Assembly (NCBI GenBank): GCA_026391935.1
Contig: JAPLDC010000500.1
Coordinates: 1-15,273, forward strand
DNA: 15,273 bases
Source of the DNA: Bacteroidota bacterium
GTDB taxonomy: Bacteria > Bacteroidota > Bacteroidia > 2-12-FULL-35-15
Reading direction: 5' to 3'
Each line of letters starts with the position of its first letter. The stretch's first letter is position 1. The position numbers and the translations under genes are program-made. The notes beneath the pieces were generated by a model that was given only the letters and a program-made list of their open reading frames with translations, was not told the origin of the DNA and ran no database searches. This document shows positions 6,167 through 13,597 of the stretch, piece by piece.

Positions 6167-6571
6167 TTATTTTGCTTTGATTTTAAAAGCTTTGGCTCTT
6201 ACTTTCAATGTAACTTTTTTACCTAAAAATGAATATTCTGTTGTACTTTCAGATGAAAGAGGTAAAACAAAATCAGCATCCGATTTTTGAGATAAAGCAT
6301 CATACAATGCATTGTTATATGCTCTATCAAAATTAACAGCAGATAATAAACCTCCTGTGCTTGCAGTATGGTATTTGCGGCCTCCGTAAGGTATGCCTAA
6401 CACATAATATTGCGTTGCACTTCCTGTTACATCACCTACATATTCCAAATCTGAACTCACAAAGTTCACTCTGGCTTCTATTGGCGCACCTGAGATTGTT
6501 TTGTTTTGCATAGTACAAGAACTAACAAACAACAACAATGCAAAAGTGCTAAATATTAATATTTTTTTCAT
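6167..6571 (-). CDS. Small lipoprotein of unknown function
   Basis: The 134-residue protein has a short signal peptide and the lipobox VSSC with cysteine at 19. The mature part includes VNFVSSDLEYVGDVTGSATQYYVLGI (in segments), a Gly-Gly-Arg-Lys-Tyr turn at 63-67, FDRAYNNALYDALSQKSDADFVLP (81-104) and a basic C-terminus VTLKVRAKAFKIKAK. The helix-like AYNNALYDALSQ followed by DADFVLP recalls small Bacteroidota lipoproteins in which repeated calls of 'new instance of a protein' and 'state' type residues are absent, so no family is assigned. It lies 27 bases after the beta-barrel gene at 6599-7456 and is followed by a strong terminator, so the two form one operon. Both ends look intact. Confidence 0.78.
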   Translation of the reverse strand: MKKILIFSTFALLLFVSSCTMQNKTISGAPIEARVNFVSSDLEYVGDVTGSATQYYVLGIPYGGRKYHTASTGGLLSAVNFDRAYNNALYDALSQKSDADFVLPLSSESTTEYSFLGKKVTLKVRAKAFKIKAK

Positions 6572-6598
6572 ATGTATCCGTTTTAATATTATTAATAA

Positions 6599-7456
6599 TT
6601 ATTTACCAAAATAAATATGAAGAACGATTCTTACATCTTGGTTTGACTCTGCATTAAATTCTCTCTTTTTTAATTTAGAATATTTAGCAGCACCGTCAGC
6701 TAATCCTGTTGTAGAGTTATCCTCTTTGTAATCTACGGTATAAGAAGCTGATCCTGCTTTCACTTCTTCATGCACTTTGGTCACTCCACCAAAAGTCCAT
6801 TTAGCATTCCAACCATACTCTAAACCAACAGATATTGGTAAATGAGCGATAAATACGTTAAATCCTGAAATAAATCCTAAACCGATATCAGTAGTGTTTG
6901 TTTTCGCTGTTCTCCAGTTTTTATCACCATTGATATAAGTGTAGTTAGCAATTGTTTTATCGCCTCCGAAACCTAAATACAAATCTGCTCCAACATAGGC
7001 ATCAAATAAATTGCTGTTTAAAAAATGTTTTTCAACACCCGGTACGATTTCCCACATTCTGTTTACAGATTTTGATTTAAATTCACTGATACCTTGAAAA
7101 GGAGGTGTACCAGTTGTATAAGGTGAGTAAAAAAAGTAAGCTGTTGAATCTAATTTTGATCCTTTGTAAGTTGTATTTTGATTTTTTAAGCGAATACCTG
7201 CACGAATTACCAAATCATCTGTTTTATAAAATTTATACGTCAACAAGTTTCCTGATTTTAAAGAATTCCCTGAAAACAATTTAGCCACAAGGCCTGAATC
7301 ACTTCCGATGGTAGTTCCTAAAACAAATGCCATGTCTCCTGCTTTAGGTCTAGCACCAATTTTTTGAACCGTCTCATCATTTTCTCTTGTTGAAAGCTGA
7401 GCAAAAGCACTTGATACGCCAAATGCTAATGCAATCATTAGTACTGATTTTTTCAT
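6599..7456 (-). CDS. Outer-membrane beta-barrel protein
   Basis: The 285-residue protein has a signal peptide cleaved after AFA (residue 19), then strand-rich sequence with AGDMAFVLGTTIG (39-51), VIRAGIRLKNQNTTY (83-97), LFDAYVGADLYLGFGG (150-165), LPISVGLEYGWNAKW (206-220) and a terminal strand VRIVLHIYFGK. The alternating pattern and final aromatic residues are those of an outer-membrane barrel. It resembles the 4336-5244 product in length, signal peptide, the AGD motif and the EYGW segment, so the two are probably paralogues. It is first in an operon with the 6167-6571 lipoprotein and has a good promoter at 7509-7539. Its role (porin, anchor or structural protein) is not evident. Confidence 0.82.
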   Translation of the reverse strand: MKKSVLMIALAFGVSSAFAQLSTRENDETVQKIGARPKAGDMAFVLGTTIGSDSGLVAKLFSGNSLKSGNLLTYKFYKTDDLVIRAGIRLKNQNTTYKGSKLDSTAYFFYSPYTTGTPPFQGISEFKSKSVNRMWEIVPGVEKHFLNSNLFDAYVGADLYLGFGGDKTIANYTYINGDKNWRTAKTNTTDIGLGFISGFNVFIAHLPISVGLEYGWNAKWTFGGVTKVHEEVKAGSASYTVDYKEDNSTTGLADGAAKYSKLKKREFNAESNQDVRIVLHIYFGK

Positions 7457-7508
7457 AGTTTTGTTGTTTAGTTTAAATTAAATAGTTGTTTAATAATTTA
7501 GATTGGAA

Positions 7509-7539
7509 CAAAAGTAAACATTAATTATTACTTATCAAG
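7509..7539 (-). promoter_or_regulatory. Bacteroidota-type promoter for the 7456-6167 operon
   Basis: On the minus strand, CTTG (7539-7536) is separated by 19 bases from TACTTTTG (7516-7509), a full match to TAnnTTTG. The predicted start leaves a leader of about 45 bases before the ATG at 7456. Confidence 0.65.
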
Positions 7540-7540
7540 T

Positions 7541-7580
7541 TATTAACAAAATCTTTGTTTTAAACACAAAATTGTTAATA
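7541..7580. repeat. Inverted repeat between pcm and the beta-barrel promoter
   Basis: TATTAACAA (7541-7549) and TTGTTAATA (7572-7580) form a perfect 9-base inverted repeat, with a further inner TTTG/CAAA pairing. It starts three bases after the pcm stop codon and ends at the -33 element of the next promoter. It could be an RNA hairpin ending pcm, although no U-run follows, or a protein-binding site upstream of the promoter. Confidence 0.5.
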
Positions 7581-7582
7581 AG

Positions 7583-8233
7583 CTAGTCTCCCCACTCCTT
7601 ATTTTCGAGCAATGGAACAAACTTAAACTCACCATATTCAACCTTTTCAAACTGTTTTGCTGCAATTTTCTTAATTAAAGTCATTACTTGAACCTTATCT
7701 CCTAATGGAATGATCATAATTCCTCCTACTTTTAGCTGATCCAGCAATGCATCCGGAATAATCGGAGCCCCTGCAGTAATGATGATCTTATCAAAAGGCG
7801 AAAAAACAGGCAATCCTTTATAACCGTCACCATAAAAGAATTTAGGATTATAGCCTATTGTAGGTAAAAATGTTTTTGTAAGGTCGAAAAGCGCTTTTTG
7901 CCGCTCTATCGTATACACTTTTGCGCCCATTTCCAATAATACACACGTTTGATACCCTGAACCTGTTCCTATCTCTAAAACTTTCTCCCCCTTTTTGAGT
8001 TCCAATAATTCTGTTTGAAAAGCGACAGTATGTGGACGGGAGATCGTTTGTCCCGAACCAATTGGGAAGGCGATATCCTCGTAAGCTCTTTCAATAAAAG
8101 AACTATTTAAAAATAAATGGCGGGGAACAGCTTCAATCGCCTTTAACACCTCATCACTCTCTATTCCTTTTTCTTTCAAAAAGCCCGCCAACTGCCTGCG
8201 TAATCCTTTATGTCTGTATGTATCTAATCCCAT
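7583..8233 (-). CDS. pcm: Protein-L-isoaspartate O-methyltransferase
   Basis: The enzyme repairs damaged proteins by methylating L-isoaspartyl residues with S-adenosylmethionine in the cytoplasm. The 216-residue protein has the family start VPRHLF (36-41) and YEDIAFPIGSGQTISRPH (51-68), including the conserved G-S-G-Q-T-I-S-R-P active-site segment. The SAM-binding motif VLEIGTGSGYQT (85-96) follows, then the acidic E110, FDKIIITAGAP (147-157), LKVGGIMIIPLG (167-178) and the end FVPLLENKEW. Length and both ends are normal. The next gene upstream is divergent, so it is probably transcribed alone. Confidence 0.95.
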   Translation of the reverse strand: MGLDTYRHKGLRRQLAGFLKEKGIESDEVLKAIEAVPRHLFLNSSFIERAYEDIAFPIGSGQTISRPHTVAFQTELLELKKGEKVLEIGTGSGYQTCVLLEMGAKVYTIERQKALFDLTKTFLPTIGYNPKFFYGDGYKGLPVFSPFDKIIITAGAPIIPDALLDQLKVGGIMIIPLGDKVQVMTLIKKIAAKQFEKVEYGEFKFVPLLENKEWGD

Positions 8234-8314
8234 AATCTATTAATAGAGCACGAAATTAACAATTGTATACTTATAATTATGAGTATTTTTTCAAGAAGCG
8301 ATTGTGGAAAAAAG

Positions 8315-8322
8315 TATTTTTG
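8315..8322 (+). promoter_or_regulatory. -7 element for the oxidoreductase operon
   Basis: TATTTTTG matches TAnnTTTG and lies 18 bases before the start codon at 8341, giving a leader of about 11 bases. No clear -33 TTTG was found at 19-23 bases upstream. Confidence 0.45.
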
Positions 8323-8340
8323 TAGCAAATCAATATATTT

Positions 8341-9348
8341 ATGATAAAAATAGGAGTTTTAGGAGCAGGTCACCTTGGCAAAATTCACATCCGATTATTA
8401 AAAGAAATAGAAAAGTATGAACTGGTGGGGTTTTATGATGCTAATCAAGAAGCTGCCGCTGCTGTTTCGAAGGAGTTTGGAATAAAGTCGTTTGATTCAA
8501 TTGAAAGTCTTCTTTCCCTTGTAGATGCTGTAGATATAGTTACTCCAACAATCACCCATTATGATTGCGCATCAAAAGCGATCAAAAACTCAAAACATAT
8601 TTTCATCGAAAAACCGGTCACAAACACAATAGAAGAAGCGAAAAGTTTGATCGGGCTTTCTAAAGAAGCAAACGTAAAAGTGCAGGTTGGGCACGTTGAA
8701 CGCTTCAATCCTGCTTTTATAGCAGCGCGTGATTATTGTTCGGGCCCTCTGTTTATAGAAACTCACCGTTTGGCACAATTCAACCCCAGAGGAACGGATG
8801 TTTCAGTAGTACTAGACCTTATGATCCATGATATTGATATTATTCTGAGCGTTGTAAAATCCAATATCAAAAGGATAAGCGCCAGCGGTGTAGCTGTAGT
8901 GAGTGAAAGTCCGGACATTGCCAATGCCCGCATAGAATTTGATAATGGTTGTGTTGCTAACCTTACAGCCAGCAGAATCTCAATGAAAAATATGCGAAAA
9001 TCCCGCTTTTTTCAAAAAGATGCTTACATCTCAGTCGATTTTCTGGACAAAAAAGTGGATCTAATTCATTTGAGTGATGTTATTGGAGAGGTTGACCCTT
9101 TAGCTGTTACAATTGACCTTGGAAATGGTAAAGGTTCAAAACAGATATTTTTCGAAAGTCCAACAATTTTACCTACCAACGCAATAAAAATGGAACTTGA
9201 AGCGTTTGCTGATTCTATCATCAGCAACACAACCCCCTTAGTGAGTATTGATGATGGATATAAAGCACTGGATGTAGCATATAAAATTATTGAAAAGATG
9301 AAAATGACATCAAATTTTACTGAGGAACAAGGGGCTTCGAACAATTAA
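8341..9348 (+). CDS. Gfo/Idh/MocA-family NAD(P)-dependent oxidoreductase
   Basis: The 335-residue protein has an N-terminal Rossmann fold with GAGHLG (8-13), then DAVDIVTPTITHYDCA (62-77) and the family signature EKP at 90-92. The C-terminal part follows with GHVERFNPAF (117-126) and DLMIHDIDII (159-168), where H163 is the likely catalytic histidine. Members oxidise or reduce sugars, inositols or nucleotide sugars; the substrate here cannot be read from sequence. The next gene starts one base after the stop codon, and a sugar transferase follows, so a role in envelope sugar metabolism is plausible. Length and ends are normal. Confidence 0.9.
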   Translation: MIKIGVLGAGHLGKIHIRLLKEIEKYELVGFYDANQEAAAAVSKEFGIKSFDSIESLLSLVDAVDIVTPTITHYDCASKAIKNSKHIFIEKPVTNTIEEAKSLIGLSKEANVKVQVGHVERFNPAFIAARDYCSGPLFIETHRLAQFNPRGTDVSVVLDLMIHDIDIILSVVKSNIKRISASGVAVVSESPDIANARIEFDNGCVANLTASRISMKNMRKSRFFQKDAYISVDFLDKKVDLIHLSDVIGEVDPLAVTIDLGNGKGSKQIFFESPTILPTNAIKMELEAFADSIISNTTPLVSIDDGYKALDVAYKIIEKMKMTSNFTEEQGASNN

Positions 9349-9349
9349 A

Positions 9350-10219
9350 ATGAATAAAATATACAAACTACTTCTACCTTTTGGACTTATATTAATATTG
9401 TTAACAAGCTCTTGCGAACTTTATAATCCTGCTGAGCCTGTCCCTTCTTATATTCATATTGAAAAAATTGGTCTGACAACCGATTATTCTACTCAAGGTA
9501 CAAATTCTAGTAACATTTCGGACGCCTGGGTGTATGTTGATGAACAACTTATCGGATGTTTTGAATTACCAGTAACTTTCCCCGTATTATCCGAAGGCTC
9601 TCATACTGTTAAGATCAGACCGGGAATAAAAGTAAATGGAATAGCCTCCAATAGGGCCCCCTACCCTTTCTACTCAGCATACGAACAAGTTGTTGATTTT
9701 CAGGTTGGTAAAATAATTACTTTAAGTCCAACTGTAACATATTTACCATCCACCAACTTTGCATTAATGCAAGATTTTGAAACTGTTGGTGTTACAATTT
9801 CTCCGACAATAAATTCTGACACAACGTTACAAGAGATTGCTTCCCCCAACCCAAACGTATTTGAAGGTACGAAAAGTGGCATAGCCTACGTTGATGCCTC
9901 CAGAATATTTTTTGAATGTGCCACTGTTGCAAAATACACCTTACCAAAGGGCGGATCACCTGTGTTTCTTGAATTTAATTATAAATGTAATTATGAATTC
10001 ACTGTTAGCGTTATAGCCTATGGTACTACGGCTTCTTCTCAGTTTACATCTCTGCACATAAACCCAAGTGAAGAATGGAAGAAAGCTTACATTTATCTTA
10101 CCCCTAATATTAGCGGTACATATTCTGCAGTCAATTATAAAATGGTTTGGGGAATGCTCAATTCCACAGGAGTAGATAGCGCAGCTATGGTCCTCGATAA
10201 CATAAAACTAGTATATTAA
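9350..10219 (+). CDS. Lipoprotein of unknown function
   Basis: The 289-residue protein has a signal peptide and lipobox TSSC with cysteine at 22, followed by ELYNPAEPVPSYIHIEKI (23-40). The region to about residue 105 has DAWVYVDEQLIGCFELPVTFPVL (58-80) and EGSHTVKIRPGIKVNG (82-97), an extracellular beta-sandwich pattern. The second half (about 140-289) resembles a jelly-roll of the carbohydrate-binding kind: FALMQDFET, GTKSGIAYVD, VFLEFNYKCNYEFTVSVI and the end AAMVLDNIKLVY. I recognise no named family. It is tightly coupled to the oxidoreductase gene and followed after 28 bases by a sugar transferase, so it may serve the same surface-polysaccharide process. That link is inferred from position only. 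Confidence 0.82.
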   Translation: MNKIYKLLLPFGLILILLTSSCELYNPAEPVPSYIHIEKIGLTTDYSTQGTNSSNISDAWVYVDEQLIGCFELPVTFPVLSEGSHTVKIRPGIKVNGIASNRAPYPFYSAYEQVVDFQVGKIITLSPTVTYLPSTNFALMQDFETVGVTISPTINSDTTLQEIASPNPNVFEGTKSGIAYVDASRIFFECATVAKYTLPKGGSPVFLEFNYKCNYEFTVSVIAYGTTASSQFTSLHINPSEEWKKAYIYLTPNISGTYSAVNYKMVWGMLNSTGVDSAAMVLDNIKLVY

Positions 10220-10247
10220 AGTCGGAGATTATTTAAGAAGAAGTTTT

Positions 10248-11669
10248 ATGAATAAAAAGCTACAAGTAATTAAATATCTTTTTGCCGATATCTCATCCGC
10301 AATGTTAGCTTGGGCTCTCTTCTATACCTTTCGGAAAATATATATCGAAACAGCTAAATTCGGGAAACCGGTTCCTCTCATTTATGATCGCCAATACTTT
10401 TGGGGACTGATCTTTATTCCCCTTTTCTGGATCTTGATTTACTACCTTATCGGCACTTATAAAGACATCTATAGGAAATCGCGTTTAAAGGAAGTCGGAC
10501 AAACATTTTTGATCTCAACAATTGGTGTCTTGATCATTTTTTTTACCCTTCTTCTTGATGACGAAATAGGCTCTTACAGAAATTATTACCAAAGTATAAC
10601 AACCCTCTTTTTATTGCATTTTGGATTCACAGCAACTTTCAGAGGAATACTTTCAAGTATTACCAATTTTCGCATTCATAACCGACAAATTGGTTTTAAC
10701 ACTCTTTTGGTCGGAAGCAATGAAAATGCACTAAAACTCTTTTCTGAGATGGAAAGCCAATCTAAATCTTCTGGGAACAAATTTGTTGGATTTGTGCATA
10801 TTGAAAATAAGAATGGGTTCTCTCAAGAGTTAAAGAAAAACTTACCTCATCTCGGAGAACTATCTGATTTAAAGAATATTATACCTAATAAAAAAATTGA
10901 AGAAGTAATTATTGCTATCGAATCTTTTGAACATGAAAACATTGGTAAAATTGTAAACGAATTGGATTATCATGGATTAATCATCAAGATTATTCCTGAT
11001 ATGTATGACATCCTTTCCGGTTCGGTAAAAATGACCTCTATTTTCGGAGCACCTTTAATTGAAATTTCCAGAGAGATTATGCCTACCTGGGAACAATCTG
11101 TAAAAAGAATCATGGATATTACAATTTCACTCATAGCATTAATACTTTTTAGCTGGGTATATATTATTGTCGCAATTGCGGTGAAACTAAGTTCTAAGGG
11201 ACCTATTTTTTACAGTCATGAACGCATTGGCTGGCATGGTAAACCATTTATGATTCATAAGTTCCGCTCAATGACTGTGGATGCAGAAAAATCGGGTCCC
11301 GCACTATCAAGTAAACAGGATAAAAGAATCACCCCTTTAGGTAGTTTCCTTCGAAAGGTCCGCTTGGATGAAATCCCTCAATTTTACAATGTCATAAAGG
11401 GCGAAATGAGTATTGTGGGACCTCGACCTGAAAGACAATTCTTTATTGACCAGATTGTTCTTAAAGCTCCACATTACAAACATTTACATAAGGTTCGTCC
11501 CGGCATTACCTCCTGGGGACAAGTAAAATATGGATATGCAGAAAATGTTGATGAAATGGTTCAACGCTTAAAATATGATATCATTTATATTGAAAATATG
11601 TCCTTGGCAGTTGATGTAAAGATTTTGATATACACAATATTGATCGTTGTTCAAGGGCGAGGCAAATAA
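10248..11669 (+). CDS. Polyprenyl-phosphate sugar-1-phosphate transferase (WcaJ-like, exopolysaccharide initiation)
   Basis: The enzyme moves a sugar-1-phosphate, often glucose or galactose, from a nucleotide sugar to a polyprenyl phosphate in the inner membrane, starting a polysaccharide repeat unit. The 473-residue protein has four N-terminal membrane segments (about 10-28, 50-69, 86-103, 116-134). A Rossmann-like CoA-binding-type region (about 148-255) and a fifth hydrophobic helix (289-311) follow. The catalytic domain has KFRSM (338-342), RLDEIPQFYNVIKGEMS (372-388), GPRPE (391-395) and RPGITSWGQV (417-426). The C-terminus YDIIYIENMSLAVDVKILIY is typical. The length matches full PglC/WcaJ-type enzymes with the extra N-terminal region. 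No glycosyltransferases, flippase or polymerase lie nearby. Confidence 0.92.
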   Translation: MNKKLQVIKYLFADISSAMLAWALFYTFRKIYIETAKFGKPVPLIYDRQYFWGLIFIPLFWILIYYLIGTYKDIYRKSRLKEVGQTFLISTIGVLIIFFTLLLDDEIGSYRNYYQSITTLFLLHFGFTATFRGILSSITNFRIHNRQIGFNTLLVGSNENALKLFSEMESQSKSSGNKFVGFVHIENKNGFSQELKKNLPHLGELSDLKNIIPNKKIEEVIIAIESFEHENIGKIVNELDYHGLIIKIIPDMYDILSGSVKMTSIFGAPLIEISREIMPTWEQSVKRIMDITISLIALILFSWVYIIVAIAVKLSSKGPIFYSHERIGWHGKPFMIHKFRSMTVDAEKSGPALSSKQDKRITPLGSFLRKVRLDEIPQFYNVIKGEMSIVGPRPERQFFIDQIVLKAPHYKHLHKVRPGITSWGQVKYGYAENVDEMVQRLKYDIIYIENMSLAVDVKILIYTILIVVQGRGK

Positions 11670-11795
11670 GCAAGTCTAATGAATTATTTAGCAAAACGAA
11701 AAATACCAATCACAGATTCATTGATTTTGTATATTAGCGCCGATTTTCTTTCCTTAATTTCTTAATACATTAGCGTCTAAAAACAATAAAAAAAC

Positions 11796-12698
11796 ATGAA
11801 AAATATAGCAGTAATAGGATCAGGAACTATGGGCAACGGAATTGCTCATACCTTTGCGCAGTTCGGCTACAATGTAGCAATGATAGACATTTCACAACCT
11901 GCCTTAGATAAAGCAATAGCAACAATTTCTAAAAACCTGGATCGTATTGTTGCAAAAGGAACGATCACAGAAGCTGAAAAATCTCAAACCTTAAAAAATA
12001 TTACTACCTATACAGCTATTGCAGATGGCGTTAAGAATGCTGATCTTGTTGTAGAGGCGGCTACAGAAAATGTTGAAATTAAATTAAATATTTTCAGAGA
12101 ACTGGATAAAATTTGTCCTCCTCACACTATACTAGCAAGTAATACATCCTCTATTTCCATTACTAAGATTGGTGCAGTTACAAAACGTGCTGACAAAGTG
12201 ATTGGAATGCACTTTATGAATCCTGTTCCTGTTATGAAGTTAATTGAAGTCATACGAGGATTCTCAACTTCAGATGCTGTTACCTCTCTTATCATGGAAA
12301 CATCTAAAAAGTTGAACAAAATTCCAACAGAAGTAAATGACTATCCCGGATTTGTAGCAAACAAAATATTGATGCCAATGATCAATGAAGCGATCATCAC
12401 ACTTCATGAAGGTACTGCAGGTGTCGAAGAAATTGATACAGTAATGAAATTGGGAATGGCACATCCTATGGGACCATTGCAGTTGGCCGACTTTATCGGA
12501 TTAGATGTTTGTTTATCTATCTTAAAAGTGCTGCAGGATGGTTATGGAAATCCAAAATACGCTCCTTGCCCTTTATTAGTGAACATGGTTACTGCCGGGC
12601 ACTTAGGTGTAAAATCCGGACAAGGTTTTTATTCATGGGGACATGGAACAAAAGACCTGGTCGTTGCTGATAGCTTTAAAAAGAAAGAAATGGCTTAA
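11796..12698 (+). CDS. 3-hydroxybutyryl-CoA dehydrogenase
   Basis: The enzyme interconverts 3-hydroxybutyryl-CoA and acetoacetyl-CoA with NAD(P)H. The 300-residue protein has the dinucleotide-binding motif GSGTMGNGIA (8-17), D31 after the second strand, ASNTSSISI (114-122) and GMHFMNPVPVMKLIEV (137-152). This last segment holds the probable catalytic pair H139 and E151. It also has NDYPGFVANKILMPMINEA (181-199) and MGPLQLADFIGLDVC (225-239). Length is that of the single-domain bacterial enzyme, and the end GVKSGQGFYSWG is normal. A gap of 126 bases from the sugar transferase, including TATATTAG (about 11732), suggests its own promoter, but I could not define one firmly. Two terminators follow. 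Confidence 0.94.
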   Translation: MKNIAVIGSGTMGNGIAHTFAQFGYNVAMIDISQPALDKAIATISKNLDRIVAKGTITEAEKSQTLKNITTYTAIADGVKNADLVVEAATENVEIKLNIFRELDKICPPHTILASNTSSISITKIGAVTKRADKVIGMHFMNPVPVMKLIEVIRGFSTSDAVTSLIMETSKKLNKIPTEVNDYPGFVANKILMPMINEAIITLHEGTAGVEEIDTVMKLGMAHPMGPLQLADFIGLDVCLSILKVLQDGYGNPKYAPCPLLVNMVTAGHLGVKSGQGFYSWGHGTKDLVVADSFKKKEMA

Positions 12699-12718
12699 CG
12701 AAGTTTTGAGTTTATTGT

Positions 12719-12750
12719 AAAAAAGAGTTTCGGTGACGGAGCTCTTTTTT
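12719..12750. terminator. Bidirectional intrinsic terminator after the dehydrogenase gene
   Basis: A 14-base-pair stem, AAAAAAGAGTTTCG with CGGAGCTCTTTTTT (two G-U pairs), closes on a GTGA loop of the GNRA type. T-runs flank it on both strands. It lies about 20 bases after the dehydrogenase stop codon. Confidence 0.9.
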
Positions 12751-12756
12751 TTATAA

Positions 12757-12790
12757 AACAACCTCCAAGTAGCTAAACTTAGAGGTTGTT
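12757..12790. terminator. Second bidirectional terminator, ending the convergent DUF4294 gene
   Basis: AACAACCTC (12757-12765) pairs with GAGGTTGTT (12782-12790), with inner AAGT/ACTT pairing and one mismatch. A U-rich stretch follows on each strand. It lies between the convergent dehydrogenase and DUF4294 genes and would end the minus-strand transcript. Confidence 0.75.
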
Positions 12791-12821
12791 GTTTTAATAG
12801 TGAAAAACTACCTGATGCTTT

Positions 12822-13439
12822 TCAAAACTGCCCGTCTTCGATCATTTTAATCGCCAATTCGATATTTTTTTCATCACCGTCTGCATCGTAATCTGCCTTC
12901 AGGTTCGAATTAAATAAAAAAGCGACTCCTTGCCACATGGCTGCCGAAAAAGATCCTCGCATACACTTTACAATATCATAGGTTGTTTTACCCGTTTCTC
13001 TGTCAATTAGTTTTATCAATATCCTTCCTTGAGTAATCGATAAATTCGTTAACTCATCCCCGAATTCGTTTTTCAGCTGCTTCTCCGCTAATTTCATATA
13101 TTCTCTACGTACACCTTCACTTGGAATTGTAGCCAATACCCTATCATATTCTTTAAGTTTTACTGACGCTAAAATAGCATAGGGATATACAACCTTAACA
13201 TTATATTTAAGTCTGTCCCAAGAAGCTTTTTGTCGGTAATTTTTAAAAATACGATCGGCAGAACAAGTCACTACAGGTAATTTTGCATATGGAATAGTAT
13301 CGCCATCATAATAAATGGATTCCACATAAAAACCTTTTGTTGCAGGTTCGACAGGTTTCTGAGGATTAGAATTTTGCGTCATTCCAGAAAAAGGAACAAC
13401 AATAACGAATAATAATAATATGAAAAACCGGGTTGCCAT
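12822..13439 (-). CDS. DUF4294 family protein, exported
   Basis: The 205-residue protein has a signal peptide (about 1-21) and a mature domain of DUF4294 type, a family known mainly from Bacteroidota and without a settled function. Recognisable segments are VKVVYPYAILASVKLKEYDRVL (81-102, in pieces), YMKLAEKQLKNEFGDEL (114-130), SITQGRILIKLIDRETGKTTYD (134-155, in pieces) and FSAAMWQGVAFLFNSNLK (164-181). The C-terminal DYDADGDEKNIE (183-194) looks like an EF-hand loop by spacing, but this stretch is a variable acidic part of the family. The gene stands alone between two terminators and a biotin carboxylase. Length is slightly short for the family but both ends look natural. Confidence 0.87.
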   Translation of the reverse strand: MATRFFILLLFVIVVPFSGMTQNSNPQKPVEPATKGFYVESIYYDGDTIPYAKLPVVTCSADRIFKNYRQKASWDRLKYNVKVVYPYAILASVKLKEYDRVLATIPSEGVRREYMKLAEKQLKNEFGDELTNLSITQGRILIKLIDRETGKTTYDIVKCMRGSFSAAMWQGVAFLFNSNLKADYDADGDEKNIELAIKMIEDGQF

Positions 13440-13536
13440 TTGGCTGTATTTACGCTTATAACGAGTAAGTTAGGTAAAAGTTGCTTGCTAAGGGTAATAT
13501 TTTGTTAACTGTTATGAACTTCATATCTCAGAAATT

Positions 13537-13566
13537 CAAAGTACTTCACTTCCACAATGGTAACAA
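13537..13566 (-). promoter_or_regulatory. Possible promoter for the DUF4294 gene
   Basis: On the minus strand, TTG (13566-13564) is followed after 20 bases by TACTTTG (13543-13537), one base shorter than TAnnTTTG. It would give a leader of about 90 bases. The match is weak. Confidence 0.3.
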
Positions 13567-13597
13567 CATAAAATAACGCACTGTCAAAACAATTTTT

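Noticed and set aside
11725..11775. TATATTAG and TACATTAG as promoters for the dehydrogenase gene
   Set aside because: Both differ from TAnnTTTG at one base and neither has a TTG at the right distance, so I did not list either as a feature.
12882..12893. EF-hand-like DYDADGDEKNIE in the DUF4294 protein
   Set aside because: Spacing fits an EF-hand loop, but position 8 is acidic instead of hydrophobic and no flanking helix pair is evident; it looks like a variable acidic stretch of the family.
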